Source: Photobacterium gaetbulicola Gung47 (GTDB lineage Bacteria > Pseudomonadota > Gammaproteobacteria > Enterobacterales > Vibrionaceae). From it: a stretch of DNA of 64,000 nt. Below are positions 16,815 through 25,704 of this stretch, in pieces. Position numbers and translations under genes: made by a program. Every line of letters starts with the position of its first letter. The stretch's first letter is position 1. The notes under the pieces are model-generated. The model made no database searches and had not been told where the DNA came from. It worked only from the letters and a program-made list of their open reading frames with translations. The DNA lies in the NCBI GenBank assembly GCA_000940995.1, contig CP005974.1:2232001-2296000 (forward strand). Direction: 5' to 3'.

Positions 16815-17708
16815 TTAGATGTTTGTCACATCAATGAACATAGACTCGTCAATATTCGTAGACGAAACAATGGCTTCACTGAATTGGTACTCTTCTCTAT
16901 CACCTTCACGATCTAGTGGAAGATTCACAAAGTCAAATAGCTCTCTATCAGCCAGTTGGCTTGGGCTAACGTTCTGAATCGACTTGAAGATACTCTCGAC
17001 ACGACCCGGCGTCTTCTTGTCCCAATCAATCAGCATTGCCTTAATCGCCTGACGCTGCAAGTTCTCTTGCGAGCCACATAGGTTACAAGGAATGATTGGG
17101 AATTCCTTGTGCTCTGCGTACTTGATCAGATCTTTTTCTCGGCAGTATGTTAGAGGGCGGATCACAACGTTACGGCCATCGTCAGAACGTAGCTTTGGTG
17201 GCATCGCTTTAAGGCGCGAGCCGTGGAACATGTTCAAGAACATGGTTTCTACGATGTCGTCCAAGTGGTGACCCAAAGCCAGTTTAGTCGCACCAATTTT
17301 CTCAGCAAACGAGTACAAGGTACCGCGGCGCAAGCGAGAACACAGACCGCAGGTTGTTTTGCCTTCCGGAACCTTCTCCTTAACGACAGAGTAGGTATCT
17401 TTGTCGACAATGTAGTACGGAATATTGAGGCTTTCAAAATAGTCCGGCAGGATATGCTCAGGGAAACCCGGCTGCTTCTGATCAAGGTTTACTGCGACAA
17501 CTTCAAACTTGATCGGTGCGGCTTTTTGAAGATTCAATAGGATATCTAACATCGCAAATGAATCTTTGCCACCACTGATGCATGCCATCACAACATCATT
17601 TTCTTCAATCATGTTGTAATCAATAATGGCATTACCAACATTCCTTCGAAGACGCTTCTGAAGTTTGTTGAACTCAAGTGTTTCTTTTCTAGTATCTGTT
17701 TGATTCAT
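16815..17708 (-). CDS. ttcA: tRNA 2-thiocytidine biosynthesis protein TtcA
   Basis: The 297-residue cytoplasmic enzyme thiolates C32 of some tRNAs using ATP. The PP-loop SGGKDS lies near residue 46, and the Fe-S/sulfur-carrying pairs CGLC and CNLC are both present, as is LGHHLDDIVET. Length and motif spacing are standard for TtcA. It stands alone with its own terminator. In V. cholerae, as I recall, ttcA follows uspE directly; here the two are separated by about 3 kb of extra genes. Confidence 0.96.
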   Translation of the reverse strand: MNQTDTRKETLEFNKLQKRLRRNVGNAIIDYNMIEENDVVMACISGGKDSFAMLDILLNLQKAAPIKFEVVAVNLDQKQPGFPEHILPDYFESLNIPYYIVDKDTYSVVKEKVPEGKTTCGLCSRLRRGTLYSFAEKIGATKLALGHHLDDIVETMFLNMFHGSRLKAMPPKLRSDDGRNVVIRPLTYCREKDLIKYAEHKEFPIIPCNLCGSQENLQRQAIKAMLIDWDKKTPGRVESIFKSIQNVSPSQLADRELFDFVNLPLDREGDREEYQFSEAIVSSTNIDESMFIDVTNI

Positions 17709-18054
17709 TGCGATTTCTCACACTACCGATAGTACCGGCTGTTGATTTCCTGATTGGATTTTCGTAAGGCGTGGATTATACGGATTTTTTAAGCCAGTTG
17801 AAATATTTGTCTGCGACAGAAGCTAGCGCTCGATACGGCCTGATATGCAACCAGTAATTCATACTGCGAGGGCTACGCACCACAAGCAACTCATGGCACC
17901 ACTACTTCCGAGCGCGCCTAGTTACTCATCGGACTCTTTAGATTCTGATTGTTTTGAAAAAAAGCTTTTTATTATCATTGATTTATAGGGTCTTTACAAA
18001 AAAGCCGCATCAAACTGATACGGCTCTCTACTCTTTGACTACTAGGGCTATCGG
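17709..18054. other. ttcA-dacA intergenic region (no gene seen)
   Basis: The 346-base gap holds the ttcA promoter side and, at its right end, the dacA terminator. I see no credible open frame with a ribosome-binding site. A self-complementary AAAAAAGCTTTTT lies near 17958 but has no loop. Confidence 0.6.
17996..18025 (-). terminator. Intrinsic terminator of dacA
   Basis: Read on the minus strand, a 10-bp stem with one mismatch (AGCCGTATCA / TGATGCGGCT) and a 3-base loop is followed by a run of T residues. Confidence 0.8.
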
Positions 18055-19230
18055 TTACTTAAACAGGCCAATAAAGAAAAGCTTGATGTAATCAATCAAA
18101 CGGCTGAACAGCCCACCTTTTTCAACGGATTCCAGCGCAACCAGAGGCACTTCAGCAACGTCTTTACCATCTACCTGGTAGAAAATCTTGCCGACAATTT
18201 CCCCTTCATTGATCGGTGCTGTCAACTCAGATGTCAGTTCTACGGAAGCCTTCATCTTGCTCACGTCACGGCGTGACAAGGTCACGTATGTATCTTCCAT
18301 TGTGCCCAGCGAGATGGTATCAGTATTGCCCATCCACACTTTTTCTTTAATCAGCTCATCACCTTGTTTATGCGGAGAAACCGTTTGGAAGAAGCGGAAG
18401 CCATAATTCAGTAGCTGCTTACTTTCTGCCTCTCGGGCTTTCGGGCTGCTCGATCCCATTACAACCGAAATCAGACGCATGTCCCCTTCGGTTGCAGAGC
18501 TCGCAAGGCTGTAACCTGCCCCACCCGTATAGCCGGTTTTCATACCATCAACATTAAGGCTACGGTCACCTAGCAACCCATTGCGGTTTCGCTGAGTAAT
18601 GTTGTTATAGGTAAACGACCTCTCGCTGTAGATTGAATAGATATTTGGCAAGTCATTAATCAAGGCCCGGCCCAGCAACGCGATATCATACGGTGTCGAA
18701 TACAGCTTATCGCTATCAAGGCCGTGCGGGTTTGAAAAAGACGTGTTGTTCATATTGAGTTTTTTGGCCCAAGAGTTCATCAGGCTAACAAACGCCCCTT
18801 CTGAACCCGCAACATGCTCTGCAATGGCAACACTGGCATCGTTGCCTGATTGAACAATCAAGCCACGATACAAATCCATCATGTTAACCTCAGTGTTAAC
18901 CTCAATGAACATTTTTGATGAGTCCGGGAAGTTCCTGGCCCAAGCATTGCGACTGATCACAACAAGATCATCTTCACTAATGTTGCCGCTTTTCATTTCC
19001 TGGCCGGCCACATAGCTAGTCATTAGTTTTGTTAAACTTGCCGGGTTAAGTTGCTCGTGGGCATTCTTCTCTACCAATACCTGACCTGTATGGTAATCCA
19101 TCAATACATAACCTTTTGCCCCCAGAATCGGTGCATCAGGAATGACTGTAGGTGCAGCAAAGGCAGAGGCCGAAAGACAGAGTGTACCTGCAGTTAAGGT
19201 GCGAAAAGTGTGTTTCAGTTGTATTTTCAT
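18055..19230 (-). CDS. dacA: D-alanyl-D-alanine carboxypeptidase (PBP5/6 family)
   Basis: This 391-residue periplasmic penicillin-binding protein removes the terminal D-Ala of peptidoglycan pentapeptides. A signal peptide ends near AFAAP. The active-site triad motifs are SLTK (catalytic Ser), SGN and KTG. A C-terminal beta domain ends in an amphipathic membrane anchor (LFSRLIDYIKLFFIGLFK). I chose ATG 19230 (MKIQLKHTF) over the open frame to 19281 because it begins a proper signal peptide and has GGCGAG upstream. It is monocistronic and divergent from the M32 peptidase. Confidence 0.94.
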   Translation of the reverse strand: MKIQLKHTFRTLTAGTLCLSASAFAAPTVIPDAPILGAKGYVLMDYHTGQVLVEKNAHEQLNPASLTKLMTSYVAGQEMKSGNISEDDLVVISRNAWARNFPDSSKMFIEVNTEVNMMDLYRGLIVQSGNDASVAIAEHVAGSEGAFVSLMNSWAKKLNMNNTSFSNPHGLDSDKLYSTPYDIALLGRALINDLPNIYSIYSERSFTYNNITQRNRNGLLGDRSLNVDGMKTGYTGGAGYSLASSATEGDMRLISVVMGSSSPKAREAESKQLLNYGFRFFQTVSPHKQGDELIKEKVWMGNTDTISLGTMEDTYVTLSRRDVSKMKASVELTSELTAPINEGEIVGKIFYQVDGKDVAEVPLVALESVEKGGLFSRLIDYIKLFFIGLFK

Positions 19231-19540
19231 TTTTCTCGCCGTCGATGGTGTCATTGGGAGCAGTATATCTAACCCAAGCATGAAATCTCGTATGCTTTAC
19301 GAAGTCTTACGTTATTGTAAAATCCGTTACAACTGGGCATTTAAGTTAGCGTGTTTTTTAACCCAAGATATAAAATTTTGAGCAAGATTTCCTGCTTAAC
19401 TTCGCGTATTTCGATGCTAAATGGATTCAAACAAGACCGGAACCTAAGTATCAAGGCATGGCGGATGCGCTAAAATGCCGTTAGGATGGAGTAACGAGGC
19501 ATTTTCTCAGGCAGAGATGAGTCAAATTAAAGGAATGACA
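19231..19540. other. Divergent promoter region dacA / M32 carboxypeptidase
   Basis: The 310-base gap between divergent genes must contain both promoters. It is AT-rich near 19300-19400. I could not fix convincing -35/-10 pairs and see no small gene. Confidence 0.5.
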
Positions 19541-21025
19541 ATGACTTTCTATCAAAAGTTAGTACACCATAATCAAAAGATTTCGCGGCTAGAACACCTC
19601 GAGGCAATTTGTTCTTGGGATCAGGCGGCAATGATGCCTGAAGGCGGAAATTCCGCCCGCTCAGAGGCATTGGCGGAGCTTGCCGTTATCAAGCATGAAC
19701 TATCCATCGCTCCTTATCTCGGCGAATGGTTTGAGCAAGCCGCTACTGAAGAGCTGGCTCCAGATGAAATAATCAATCTCCGAGAAATGAAGCGTAGCTG
19801 GCAACAAGCCAATGTTGTCCCGGCCGACCTGGTAGAAAAGAAATCACTGGCCTGTTCTCGATGTGAACATGCCTGGCGCACCCAGAGAGATAAAAATGAC
19901 TGGCAACGTTTTTGCCAGAATCTGAAAGAGGTAGTTGAACTCACCAGGCAGGAAGCGCAAATTCGTGCTGAAGCGACCGGCCTTAGCCGCTATGATGCCC
20001 TACTCGATTTGTATGAACCTGGTATGACAACCGTTGAGCTTGATGAACTCTTCAGTGAGGTCAAAGGCTGGTTACCAGGGCTCATCAAGCAAATCATGGA
20101 ACGCCAAAGTCAGGATGTCATCATGCAGCCTGTTGGACCTTTTCCTGTTGACCAGCAGCAGGCATTGAGTCACACATTGATGGATCGGCTGGGTTTTGAC
20201 TTTAACCATGGCCGGCTCGATAAGAGCATTCACCCTTTTTGTGGGGGCGTGCCAACCGACGTACGTATTACCACGCGCTATGATGAAGCTGACTTTACAT
20301 CGGCATTGATGGGCGTTATCCATGAGACGGGGCATGCCCGTTACGAACAAGGCTTGCCTGAAACATGGGCAGGTCAGCCTGCAGGCAAAGCCCGCTCAAT
20401 GGGTATTCATGAATCTCAGAGCCTGTTTTTTGAGATGCAATTATCCAGAAGTGAGCTCTTTATTGACATTTTGGCACCGCTGGCCGCTGACTTTTTCCAC
20501 CGTATTGATGACCCTGCTCTTTCCCCTGAAAATCTCACCTTGCTCAATACCCGAGTAAAGCCCGGGCTTATTCGTGTTGACGCTGATGAAGCGACCTATC
20601 CAGCACATGTCATTCTGCGCTACGAGATCGAGCGCGATCTGGTCGAGGGAAAAATTGAAGTCGAAGATATTCCTGAACTGTGGGACAAAAAGATGTCCGA
20701 GTACTTGGGAATATCAACCAGGGGGAATTTCTCAGACGGATGTATGCAGGATATTCACTGGCCTATTGGTGCGTTTGGCTATTTCCCTTCCTATACTCTC
20801 GGTGCCATCTATGCGGCGCAGTTTATGGCGGCGATAAAAAAAGAAATGAATGTTGATAGCTTAATTCGTGAGCGCAACCTTCAACCAATCTTCAACTGGC
20901 TTGATCGCCATGTCTGGAAACGTGCATCGACAGTCTCCACAGATCAGCTACTGATTGACGCAACCGGCGAAAGACTCAATGCCCAGTATTTCAAGCAGCA
21001 CCTTGAACAGCGCTATTTGAAATAA
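19541..21025 (+). CDS. Thermostable carboxypeptidase 1-type, family M32 metallopeptidase
   Basis: The 494-residue cytoplasmic zinc carboxypeptidase releases C-terminal residues from peptides. The HExxH zinc site is HETGH in GVIHETGHARYEQGLP, followed by the GIHESQS motif and a downstream Glu ligand region, typical of M32. The normal family length is about 490-505. I chose ATG 19541 because AAAGGA lies 6 bases upstream; the ATG at 19535 is too close to it and the frame to 19475 is too long. A bidirectional terminator follows. Confidence 0.92.
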   Translation: MTFYQKLVHHNQKISRLEHLEAICSWDQAAMMPEGGNSARSEALAELAVIKHELSIAPYLGEWFEQAATEELAPDEIINLREMKRSWQQANVVPADLVEKKSLACSRCEHAWRTQRDKNDWQRFCQNLKEVVELTRQEAQIRAEATGLSRYDALLDLYEPGMTTVELDELFSEVKGWLPGLIKQIMERQSQDVIMQPVGPFPVDQQQALSHTLMDRLGFDFNHGRLDKSIHPFCGGVPTDVRITTRYDEADFTSALMGVIHETGHARYEQGLPETWAGQPAGKARSMGIHESQSLFFEMQLSRSELFIDILAPLAADFFHRIDDPALSPENLTLLNTRVKPGLIRVDADEATYPAHVILRYEIERDLVEGKIEVEDIPELWDKKMSEYLGISTRGNFSDGCMQDIHWPIGAFGYFPSYTLGAIYAAQFMAAIKKEMNVDSLIRERNLQPIFNWLDRHVWKRASTVSTDQLLIDATGERLNAQYFKQHLEQRYLK

Positions 21026-21042
21026 CGCCTTGTCTGATAATA

Positions 21043-21071
21043 AAAAGCCGCTAAACATAGCGGCTTTTTTG
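21043..21071. terminator. Bidirectional terminator between M32 gene and RES toxin gene
   Basis: An 11-bp stem (AAAAGCCGCTA / TAGCGGCTTTT) with an AACA loop is followed by T residues on the plus strand and a T-run complement on the minus strand. It serves the two convergent genes. Confidence 0.85.
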
Positions 21072-21078
21072 TTCTGAT

Positions 21079-21774
21079 TCACATCAAGCTCAATTCAAGC
21101 ACCGAATTGACTGAATCTCCATTCCATTTGTAGGTAAAGTGTCGGCTTTGGCACACCTTGGTTACCAGTACCGGTTTAAACAGCACATAACAGTCATGCC
21201 CCTGGTGGCGAACGGACTGATAGACAATGCCATCGCCTCTTGACGATTTGACTTCGGTTGCCAACGCTTGTGAGTGGGCATAATTTGTCGGGTGGTACAG
21301 CGGCGAATCGAGCAGATGCCGTTCACGTAAATCCACCAAGTCAGCATTGAACCATGCATCGATGCAGCGCATCTGGATATCCTGCGCAGGCTCGTTGGTA
21401 TAGCCCATCACTCTTTCAATATGATGCACCGTCTCTTTGATTGCAGTATTCACTTCGGGTGACGCATAATAGCCGCCAAAATCAGAAGTATTGAATCTGG
21501 CACCATCGGGATTCACGTGGGTAAACGCTGCCATTACATAACTGCAATGAGGGATCCCTACCAACCTTTCTTCTGGAGGGATACGGCCAAAATCTCCGGT
21601 TTCCTCTGCTAGCCTGGGATTCGTAATTGCCTCAATCGCAAAAATAGCTTCCAGCTGCTCTGGCTCAGCCACGTCTTCATACAGGTTTATCGGCGGGTAT
21701 TTAGATGGGATCAAACGATAACAAAGTTGTTCATAAAAAGACGATCTAGCCATTTCTTCAATATTGATGTCCAT
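21079..21774 (-). CDS. RES-domain toxin (NAD+-degrading family)
   Basis: The protein is 231 residues from ATG 21774, which shares one base with the antitoxin stop (TAATG); the frame is open upstream to 21795. The family's conserved residues are visible: R in CYRLIPSKYPP, E in AIEAITNPRLAEE and S in SSRGDGIVYQSVR. RES toxins deplete NAD+ by phosphorolysis or hydrolysis and halt growth. The gene directly follows an Xre/ParS-type antitoxin, the standard antitoxin-first order. It is an accessory module between the M32 peptidase and pepT. Confidence 0.88.
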   Translation of the reverse strand: MDINIEEMARSSFYEQLCYRLIPSKYPPINLYEDVAEPEQLEAIFAIEAITNPRLAEETGDFGRIPPEERLVGIPHCSYVMAAFTHVNPDGARFNTSDFGGYYASPEVNTAIKETVHHIERVMGYTNEPAQDIQMRCIDAWFNADLVDLRERHLLDSPLYHPTNYAHSQALATEVKSSRGDGIVYQSVRHQGHDCYVLFKPVLVTKVCQSRHFTYKWNGDSVNSVLELSLM

Positions 21775-22181
21775 TAAGATTGTCCACCACGCCATGCATT
21801 CAATCGCGCTGCGACTTGGTACAAGTCAACCACTTTGCCCTGACACATAATTTCCATTGCCGAGCGGCCGGCAAAGAAAGGATGGTTATTGGGCTTTTGC
21901 ACCCAATTATAAACACTCTCTTCTGCAGTAAACATAATACGTAGGCACTTATGAATGTTTAGTATATAACTCATTCTTTCCAAGAGGTCCTTTGACACTT
22001 TGGCAGACTCGGGATGGGTTCGATACTTATTCAGTGTTGAGCGGCTGGTTAAGCCAAGCAGAGCCATCTGCTGATTTTGGCTGCATGACCACTTATCAAG
22101 AATGTTGAATACAACTGGCAAAACGGTATTGCCCGCCTGTGCAAGTTGCTGGTATTGGGTTGCTTGCGCTGCATTCATCAT
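21774..22181 (-). CDS. Xre/MbcA/ParS-type antitoxin of the RES pair
   Basis: The 135-residue protein has an N-terminal Xre-like helical DNA-binding region, with the helix segment LLGLTSRSTLNKYRTHP at about 42-58. A C-terminal DUF2384 toxin-binding domain carries AEESVYNWVQKPNNHPFFAGRSAMEIM. These antitoxins cap the RES active site with their C-terminus and repress their own operon. An imperfect palindrome GTC-TATATATG-GAC at 22195-22208, just upstream of the start, is a candidate operator. Confidence 0.88.
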   Translation of the reverse strand: MMNAAQATQYQQLAQAGNTVLPVVFNILDKWSCSQNQQMALLGLTSRSTLNKYRTHPESAKVSKDLLERMSYILNIHKCLRIMFTAEESVYNWVQKPNNHPFFAGRSAMEIMCQGKVVDLYQVAARLNAWRGGQS

Positions 22182-22282
22182 CGCTTCTCCATCTGTCTAT
22201 ATATGGACAAAGTTAGCACAAAAGAACAAAAACAACCACCCGTTCTTGATAGATGTTGTATCGATTAGTGGTCAAGCGATAG

Positions 22283-22311
22283 CTAAAAAATACCCAGCGA
22301 ATGCTGGGTAT
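22283..22311 (-). terminator. Intrinsic terminator of pepT
   Basis: Read on the minus strand, a 9-bp stem (ATACCCAGC / GCTGGGTAT) with a 4-base loop is followed by a T-run (complement of the A-run 22285-22290). Confidence 0.85.
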
Positions 22312-22340
22312 CTCATTGAACTACTGTAGCGGGTTAGCAA

Positions 22341-23573
22341 TTAGGATTGCTGGTACTTTGCCGTGTTCTCGGCAATCTTCACAATCACTTTTACGGCTTG
22401 TTCCATACCTTCAATCGTGATGAACTCGTGAATACCATGGAAGTTATAACCGCCAGTAAAGATGTTTGGACAAGGTAACCCCATAAACGACAGGCGAGCG
22501 CCGTCTGTACCACCTCGGATCGGCTTGATTTCAGGTTTTACATCACACTCAATCATGGCCTGTTTCGCCAGTTCGATAATGTGTGGATGAGGCTCAACCA
22601 TTTCGCGCATATTGTTGTAGCAGTCAGTTAGAACCAACTCGACACGACCTTTGGTTAGCTTACTGTTAAGCTCGTCTACTTTAGCCTGCATGAAGGCTTT
22701 GCGGTGCTCCAACCCTTCACGGTCAAAGTCGCGAATAATATAGCCAAGTTCAGTGCGTGCGACGGAAGGCTCCATTGATTTGAGGTGATAAAAGCCCTCG
22801 TAGCCCTCGGTACACTCAGGGGTTTCCTCTGCTGGCATCATCAGCTGGAACTGCGCCGCGATATTCATGGCATTGACCATCTTATTCTTGGCTGTCCCTG
22901 GGTGGACATTGACACCATGGCAGATCACATCAGCCGACGTCGCATTAAAGTTTTCATACTCCAGCTCACCGACAGGACCGCCATCAATGGTATAAGCCCA
23001 TTTTGCACCGAACTTTTCAACATCAAACAAGTTTGCACCGCGGCCAATTTCCTCATCCGGCGTGAAGCCGATGCAAATGTCGCCATGTTCAATTTCAGGG
23101 TTAGCCTTTAAATAAGCAACGGCAGTGATGATTTCCGCAATACCCGCTTTGTTGTCCGCACCAAGCAATGTCGTCCCGTCAGTTGTGATCAGGTTGTGGC
23201 CATGAAGCTTGTTAAGATCTGGGTACTGGATTGGCGACAACACTTCATCACCAATACCTAGCGCGATATCTCCACCTTGATAGTTTTCAACAATCTGAGG
23301 TTTCACATCTTTGCCAGAGGCATCAGGGGCAGTATCCATGTGAGCAATAAAGCCAATTGTCGGCACCTCATGGCTAACATTTGATGGCAGACGGGCTGTC
23401 AGATAACCATTGTCATCCAGTGTGACATCTGAAAGACCAAGTTCAACTAGCTCCTCTTTCAGTTGCTGAGCTAATACACGCTGCCCCTCAGTACTTGGGC
23501 AGTGGGCATTGGCAGGGTTTGATTGAGTTTCAAAGCTCACGTAACGTAAAAAACGCTCAATTAAGTTATCCAT
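22341..23573 (-). CDS. pepT: Peptidase T (tripeptide aminopeptidase)
   Basis: The 410-residue M20-family zinc aminopeptidase cleaves N-terminal residues from tripeptides in the cytoplasm. Metal-site motifs are IAHMDTAPD, GADNKAGIAE and TPDEEIGRGA. The C-terminal RGGTDGARLSFMGLPCPN and FHGIHEFI are PepT-typical. I used ATG 23573 (MDNLIERFLRYVSFETQS), which matches E. coli PepT length; the frame is open to 23696 but the extension is not peptidase-like. It stands alone. Confidence 0.95.
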   Translation of the reverse strand: MDNLIERFLRYVSFETQSNPANAHCPSTEGQRVLAQQLKEELVELGLSDVTLDDNGYLTARLPSNVSHEVPTIGFIAHMDTAPDASGKDVKPQIVENYQGGDIALGIGDEVLSPIQYPDLNKLHGHNLITTDGTTLLGADNKAGIAEIITAVAYLKANPEIEHGDICIGFTPDEEIGRGANLFDVEKFGAKWAYTIDGGPVGELEYENFNATSADVICHGVNVHPGTAKNKMVNAMNIAAQFQLMMPAEETPECTEGYEGFYHLKSMEPSVARTELGYIIRDFDREGLEHRKAFMQAKVDELNSKLTKGRVELVLTDCYNNMREMVEPHPHIIELAKQAMIECDVKPEIKPIRGGTDGARLSFMGLPCPNIFTGGYNFHGIHEFITIEGMEQAVKVIVKIAENTAKYQQS

Positions 23574-23989
23574 GTCCCACTCATTTTGTTCAACTAAGTA
23601 ATATGGGCACCAAGTATCCAGATGGGAGCAGTTAAATGAATTGCGATGAATCAGTTTTTTGTTCATTAAATGAAGATAAGCCGGTGCGCTGACCAATTTT
23701 TTTAGCGCAAATCACAGTGATACTAGCATTTTTGATTAATACCCCTCAGTATGAGTGTGACCGTCGCGCACAAAAAAAATTTTTCACGGCATGAAGGACA
23801 GTGAACGAGAACTTCGATATTGCCTGATCAATTGCTCGGTGTAGCCGAAGATAAAGTGTGTGGAAATGTAAAAGGTTGATCGTTCACTATAGAACTCACA
23901 TCTTATTTGGCTGCCATTCAGTATGTGTGACATCGGTGGAAAATATTTTCTTAAATAGTGCATAAGATGGCTTTAACCAAGGAGGTCTT
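23574..23989. other. Divergent intergenic region pepT / 23990 gene
   Basis: The 416-base AT-rich gap should contain both promoters. I found no well-supported gene, hairpin terminator or known operator in it. Confidence 0.5.
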
Positions 23990-24391
23990 ATGCTTACTAA
24001 ACTCTTTCTACCGCATGAACCGATTGAAAAGACTCTGGATGTTCAGATACCCGTAATCAACGATAATATTCCCGCCAAGTTAAAATTGAGATATCGAAAA
24101 GGTCAACTAAAAGCGAACTTGCACTTCTGCAATAAAGACGGTAACGAAAAGCTTGATTTGTTCTATCCTCGCATAGCGTCTGAATTCAAACGGCAAGCTC
24201 AACTTAACTTTTCCCAATGTTGTCACTCTCGTTACTTACCCAATTCTCTTTTAACTTCTCAAGTCTCGAAATGGTGCAATGACCACGCCAAACTGTACAT
24301 CTCCTACGAAACCCCCAATGGCTTGAAGGTAACAGAACACCAGAAAGGGGGGATTAGAATTAAAGCAAAGGATCGCGATTTAACAATATAG
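23990..24391 (+). CDS. Conserved-looking hypothetical protein, 133 residues
   Basis: It has a strong Shine-Dalgarno AAGGAGGT 6 bases before the ATG and a strong terminator 25 bases after the stop, so I take it as a real gene. It is soluble, basic (many Lys and Arg), with beta-strand-like alternation (KLKLRYRKGQLKANLHFCN) and five cysteines, and no signal peptide. No family was recognised and no neighbour suggests a role. Confidence 0.65.
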   Translation: MLTKLFLPHEPIEKTLDVQIPVINDNIPAKLKLRYRKGQLKANLHFCNKDGNEKLDLFYPRIASEFKRQAQLNFSQCCHSRYLPNSLLTSQVSKWCNDHAKLYISYETPNGLKVTEHQKGGIRIKAKDRDLTI

Positions 24392-24415
24392 TCCAGCCCT
24401 CTTTGTTCTAACAAT

Positions 24416-24441
24416 AAAACCCGGCATGCAAGCCGGGTTTT
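24416..24441. terminator. Bidirectional terminator
   Basis: A 10-bp perfect stem (AAAACCCGGC / GCCGGGTTTT) with a 6-base loop lies between convergent genes. Confidence 0.85.
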
Positions 24442-24459
24442 ATCTGTTTCCAATACCAC

Positions 24460-25704
24460 TCACAAACTTATGTTGCTCGCCCCCATGCTTTGCATATGCA
24501 AAATGACATCCTCCGGCCTGATTGAGGGGTCATTGAAGAAGCGGAACAATTCATTAGCCGCCGCCTTTTCGATGACCGGGCTAACGGCCATCGAATCAAT
24601 CATACTCGGTACTAGATTGCCCTGCTTTTCTGCCAATAGGAAATCCTTATAAGCATCAATAGCACATGAACTAAAGCCTGACAAAGACGCGTTATGATAA
24701 GGCGGCACTGACCCTTTCTGTTTGTTAAAAGACGATATGAGCTCGGGGGTTGATACTGATTTTGCAACCTGATTCGCCACCTCCGCCTTGAGATGCGGGC
24801 TCTTAAACAGTACCAAGCTATCCATATTATAAATAAACCCGGGATGATGAGCTGGCGTGGGATAACAACCAATCTTTTCTGGGAATTGACCGTTCAACGC
24901 CATCAGATCACCGGCTACCCAATCTCCAGTGATTTGAAAAGCCCGGCTCCCCTCGAGCAATTGCCGGGTTGCCGAATCCCAGGTTTGCTTGGTAAGATAA
25001 GGTAATACTAGCGAACTAATCTGCCGAAATAAGTGCAACGCTTCCAATGTGGTCTGGCTGGAAAGCGCCTCGGCGTCCAGTTCAATATAGGCTTTTTTGT
25101 AGTATTGCGCGCCTCCTAAGCCAAAAGCAATATTCTCAAACAACTGAACAATCTGCCATGGCTCATTCCCAATAGCCAGTGGCGCAACCCCGCGCTCCTG
25201 TAGTTGCGAAAATACCTCGATTACCTGCTCCCACGTTTCCGGGATAGCGAGCTGATAACGCTCCAGCACGTCATGGTTTACCCACATCCAATTGAGGCGA
25301 TGGAGGGTTACAGGAATGGCAACATATTCACCGTTATAGCGGTGTATTTCACGGGCAACCTTAAACAAATTCTCGTCCCACGAGTGTTGTTGAGCCGCAT
25401 CGTTGATGTTGTGCAAAAAACCAAGTGCTGCCCACGACTTAATCGACGGGCCCTCAAGTTGCGCGACATCCGGTGGGTTGCCGGCAATTGCTCGAGCCTG
25501 GAGGATTGACTTAGCAATTTTCCCGCCTCCTCCCTCAACAGGAACACTCAAGACGTTAAACCCATTCATTACCAGCTCTTGTTTGATAACCTGGACGGAA
25601 TTGACCTCACCTTCAGAAGTCCACCAATGGAGGAATTGCAGATCCTGAGCGGCGTGAGCTGAAAAAATAGAAGTGATAAGTCCTGCAATTAAAACCTTTT
25701 TCAT
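24460..25704 (-). CDS. Periplasmic sugar-type ABC solute-binding protein linked to a two-component system
   Basis: The 414-residue protein has a signal peptide (MKKVLIAGLITSIFSAHA) and the SBP_bac_1 fold, opening LQFLHWWTSEGEVNSV and carrying ITGDWVAGDLMALNG. It looks like a carbohydrate-binding protein of the CUT1 type. It overlaps the kinase gene by 4 bases and no permease or ATPase gene is nearby. It probably presents a bound ligand to the kinase's periplasmic domain rather than serving transport; that is inference from gene arrangement. Confidence 0.85.
   Translation of the reverse strand: MKKVLIAGLITSIFSAHAAQDLQFLHWWTSEGEVNSVQVIKQELVMNGFNVLSVPVEGGGGKIAKSILQARAIAGNPPDVAQLEGPSIKSWAALGFLHNINDAAQQHSWDENLFKVAREIHRYNGEYVAIPVTLHRLNWMWVNHDVLERYQLAIPETWEQVIEVFSQLQERGVAPLAIGNEPWQIVQLFENIAFGLGGAQYYKKAYIELDAEALSSQTTLEALHLFRQISSLVLPYLTKQTWDSATRQLLEGSRAFQITGDWVAGDLMALNGQFPEKIGCYPTPAHHPGFIYNMDSLVLFKSPHLKAEVANQVAKSVSTPELISSFNKQKGSVPPYHNASLSGFSSCAIDAYKDFLLAEKQGNLVPSMIDSMAVSPVIEKAAANELFRFFNDPSIRPEDVILHMQSMGASNISL

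Noticed and set aside
17950..17975. AAAAAAGCTTTTT palindrome as a terminator
   Set aside because: It has no loop and no GC stem, so it cannot form a stable hairpin.
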